This document shows positions 14,576-14,939 of a DNA stretch of 14,939 bases, piece after piece. The notes under the pieces are model-generated. The model did not search any database. It had not been told where the DNA came from and saw only the letters and a list, made by a program, of their open reading frames with translations. Location: assembly GCA_022844575.1 (NCBI GenBank), contig JALHLL010000002.1, positions 33,568 through 48,506 of the forward strand. Direction: 5' to 3'. The position numbers were made by a program, and so were the translations under genes. Source of the DNA: a bacterium (GTDB taxonomy: Bacteria; Bacteroidota; Ignavibacteria; Kapaibacteriales; UBA961). Position 1 is the first letter of the stretch, and each line of letters starts with the position of its first letter.

Positions 14576-14633
14576 AATGAGATAATTTCCTCCTCAGTTC
14601 CCTCATTATCGCGCCTCATTTTCTCGATCGTCG
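14567..14633. repeat. Long bulged inverted repeat overlapping the short ORF's stop codon
   Basis: The left arm is continuous: CGACGAT (14567-14573), AAAATGA (14574-14580), GATAAT (14581-14586). The right arm is ATTATC (14605-14610), TCATTTT (14616-14622) and ATCGTCG (14627-14633), so 20 base pairs form with two right-side bulges (GCGCC and CTCG) and an 18-base pyrimidine-rich loop. No T-run follows, so it is not a standard terminator. Confidence 0.6.
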
Positions 14634-14671
14634 CTACACGGTATCAACGCTTTCTTTTCTCAAATAATAAT

Positions 14672-14713
14672 CTAACGACGGGTTTGAACCCAACGCATCT
14701 GCTAATGCGTTAG
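14672..14713. repeat. Competing inverted repeats (mutually exclusive stems)
   Basis: AACGCAT (14692-14698) pairs with ATGCGTT (14705-14711) around a 6-base loop. The outer CTAACG (14672-14677) also pairs perfectly with CGTTAG (14708-14713), using the same right-hand bases, so only one of the two stems can form at a time. Between them GGGT (14680-14683) can pair with ACCC (14688-14691). The layout resembles an RNA switch, but there is no comparative support. Confidence 0.4.
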
Positions 14714-14779
14714 GGCGGCATATTATCCCTTGCGTGTTTTTTGCATTATAGTACAAAAAGTCTTTTTTATTTATTATTA

Positions 14780-14803
14780 CTGCCGTATTTTTTCGGGCGG
14801 CAG
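14780..14803. repeat. 6-bp GC-rich hairpin upstream of the ABC-transporter start
   Basis: CTGCCG (14780-14785) and CGGCAG (14798-14803) close a 12-base loop, 36 bases before the next ATG. No T-run follows on the plus strand. Confidence 0.35.
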
Positions 14804-14838
14804 GATATTCTATTGCCATTACATTACAGAGAATTACA

Positions 14839-14939
14839 ATGCGTTTACCATTTTTTAACAGAATTTTATTCGGGCAAATAAGTCCGGTTATTAAAGTCGG
14901 AAGGCGAAGGCATCTGACGGAAGAGGATATTCCTCCTTC
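14839..14939 (+). CDS. N-terminus of a probable ABC transporter (runs off the window)
   Basis: From the ATG at 14839 the frame is open to the window edge (33 codons): MRLPFFNRILFG, then a stretch containing SPVIKVGRRR and HLTEEDIPP. The pattern 'short hydrophobic helix, P-x-I/L-x-x-G, basic run, L-T/S-E/x-D-I/L-P' is the cytoplasmic lead-in found before the first membrane domain of ABCC/MRP-like ABC exporters. Only AGAGA is present as a weak ribosome-binding site. The long structured leader upstream suggests post-transcriptional control. With so little sequence this is a tentative call. Confidence 0.4.
   Translation, partial: MRLPFFNRILFGQISPVIKVGRRRHLTEEDIPP

Larger units (their letters stand above)
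14082..14838. other. 757-base region without a recognisable conventional gene
   Basis: No open frame here looks like a known protein. From about 14118 to 14340 the sequence is AT-rich with no feature I can support beyond the likely promoter of the YiiX-like gene. From 14356 onward it is dense with structure: a 9-bp hairpin, a GC-rich folded segment, a short ORF with a strong ribosome-binding site, a long bulged hairpin, a pair of competing stems, and a last hairpin before the ABC-transporter start at 14839. These are listed separately. Confidence 0.6.

Noticed and set aside
14665..14720. A tRNA on the minus strand, suggested by GGGTTCAAACCC resembling a T-arm
   Set aside because: With a 7-base T-loop the stem pairs only two bases before a G-G mismatch, the neighbouring hairpin has a 6-base loop and not a 7-base anticodon loop, and no acceptor stem or D-arm can be drawn.
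14634..14819. A 61-codon open frame on the minus strand
   Set aside because: It runs through the competing stems and a hairpin, has no ribosome-binding site or recognisable family, and its middle residues merely translate the inverted repeats.
1..14939. CRISPR array, insertion sequence or transposase
   Set aside because: No regularly spaced direct repeats, no terminal inverted repeats with a transposase frame, and no Cas-like proteins were seen.

Overview
The window is an AT-rich stretch of a bacterial chromosome, with housekeeping genes (ychF, serS) interleaved with metal handling, cell-envelope and defence or toxin-antitoxin genes. Several upstream regions carry the Bacteroidota-type promoter pattern (TTTG near -33, TAnnTTTG near -7), clearest before the MntR-like regulator gene. 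Gene content (YchF, FmdB-type zinc ribbon, a Cu-amine-oxidase-N/AMIN/Amidase_3 protein, an Nramp-Usp fusion) also fits the Bacteroidota/Chlorobiota/Ignavibacteria/Kapabacteria side of the FCB group. I cannot place it more precisely by reading alone.

Layout. 1-122: the C-terminal tail of an unrecognised gene. 187-1206 (+): a two-gene unit encoding a thioredoxin-fold protein with a WCGDS active-site region and an exported small HMA (heavy-metal-associated) protein. 1207-5639 (-): mntR-like DtxR regulator, Nramp metal transporter fused to a universal stress domain, and a cell-wall amidase, likely one transcript. A DtxR/MntR-style palindrome overlaps the predicted start of that transcript. 5779-6060 (+): FmdB-like zinc ribbon protein, divergent from mntR, with back-to-back -33 boxes. 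6122-6158: a perfect 16-bp terminator shared with a convergent TPR protein gene. 7364-8458 (-): ychF with its own terminator. 8591-10089 (-): hicA, hicB and a HEPN-like (AbiJ-like) gene, a small defence/toxin-antitoxin island. 10300-11559 (+): serS with a terminator.

11610-12386 (-) is a MerR/TipAS drug-sensing regulator whose TipAS domain is interrupted by an in-frame TAA; the second half is still readable in the same frame. Its promoter has the stretched 19-bp spacer typical of MerR targets. The divergent lipoprotein gene (phosphodiester glycosidase family, DUF2233) also has a candidate 19-bp-spaced promoter, so the regulator may control both. A YiiX-type cysteine hydrolase gene lies convergent to it.

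14082-14838 has no convincing conventional gene. It holds a GC-rich structured segment, a 19-codon ORF with the strongest Shine-Dalgarno in the window, a long bulged hairpin starting at that ORF's stop codon, and a set of mutually exclusive pairings. All of this precedes the start (14839) of what looks like an ABC-transporter gene running off the window. This is the least explained part and the best candidate for a structured leader or peptide-dependent regulatory RNA. I found no CRISPR array, insertion sequence, rRNA or convincing tRNA.
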